Shown piece by piece: positions 63,979 to 64,000 of a stretch of 64,000 nucleotides of DNA (positions are counted from its first letter, which is position 1; the number at the start of each line of letters is the position of its first letter). The stretch is from assembly GCF_001025175.1 (NCBI RefSeq), contig NZ_AP012324.1:124001-188000 (forward strand), given 5' to 3'. Made by a program: the position numbers and the translations under genes. Source of the DNA: Bifidobacterium breve DSM 20213 = JCM 1192 (GTDB taxonomy: Bacteria; Actinomycetota; Actinomycetes; Actinomycetales; Bifidobacteriaceae). The notes under the pieces are model-generated. The model was given only the letters and a program-made list of their open reading frames with translations. It was not told where the DNA came from and did no database searches.

Positions 63979-64000
63979 ATGCATCAGGCAATCGAGAAGA
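63979..64000 (+). CDS. Start of a further gene, cut by the window end
   Basis: An ATG after ACAGGAAGGAACCAGC opens MHQAIEK and runs off the window. Spacing and strand put it in the same operon as the ROK kinase. The product cannot be identified from seven codons. Confidence 0.5.

Overview
The window looks like a Bifidobacterium chromosome, most likely B. breve or a close relative of the B. longum/breve group. The evidence is the gene content: a 1708-residue two-headed cell-wall amylopullulanase of the ApuB type, tandem ilvC genes, a sortase-pilus locus with a poly-G tract, a Tad pilus locus upstream of dnaX-recR, a split aspartokinase, and an actinobacterial dnaK-grpE-dnaJ-hspR operon with HAIR operators. 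No tRNA or rRNA gene was recognised. All functional calls come from reading motifs, without database searches.

Layout. 1-1915: end of an MFS transporter and its LacI regulator. 1916-2952: an array of 52-bp tandem repeats, then a short leader ORF and terminator in front of an MHS-family transporter (2953-4320). 4716-7248: two tandem ketol-acid reductoisomerases. 7434-10551 (minus): oligo-1,6-/alpha-glucosidase and its LacI regulator. 11280-19018: sortase-dependent pilus (tip/adhesin, major pilin, sortase C); the tip gene is out of frame at a 12-G tract inside its signal peptide. 19322-35294: alpha-glucan block with malQ, a GH13 glycosidase, malE/F/G-type ABC importer, a TraX-like membrane protein, a second MalR-type LacI regulator and apuB. 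35542-40075: HspR-controlled chaperone operon. 40165-42118: TPP riboswitch in front of a truncated permease joined to a truncated LuxC-like gene and an SDR. 42231-43779: HAD phosphatase and DedA protein. 43855-48740: Tad pilus in two transcription units that share a 62-bp upstream element with inverted DnaA-box-like sites. 48805-54136: lipid kinase, TetR, dnaX, recR. 54168-57740: gene debris plus an orphan sortase C. 57964-60854: aspartokinase catalytic and ACT subunits and convergent asd. 61088-end: a DUF5701 protein and a high-GC operon (DUF4862, ROK kinase and a cut-off gene) behind a perfect 16-bp palindrome.

How it fits together. ApuB, anchored on the wall by an LPNTG signal, would cut starch, glycogen and pullulan outside the cell. 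The MalEFG importer would bring in maltodextrins, and MalQ, the GH13 enzyme and the alpha-glucosidase would process them in the cytoplasm. LacI-type operators with a central CG lie in front of these genes. Two surface pilus systems (sortase type and Tad type) flank this block. Many intergenic gaps carry REP-like palindromes, and three carry a larger hairpin element of about 190 bp.
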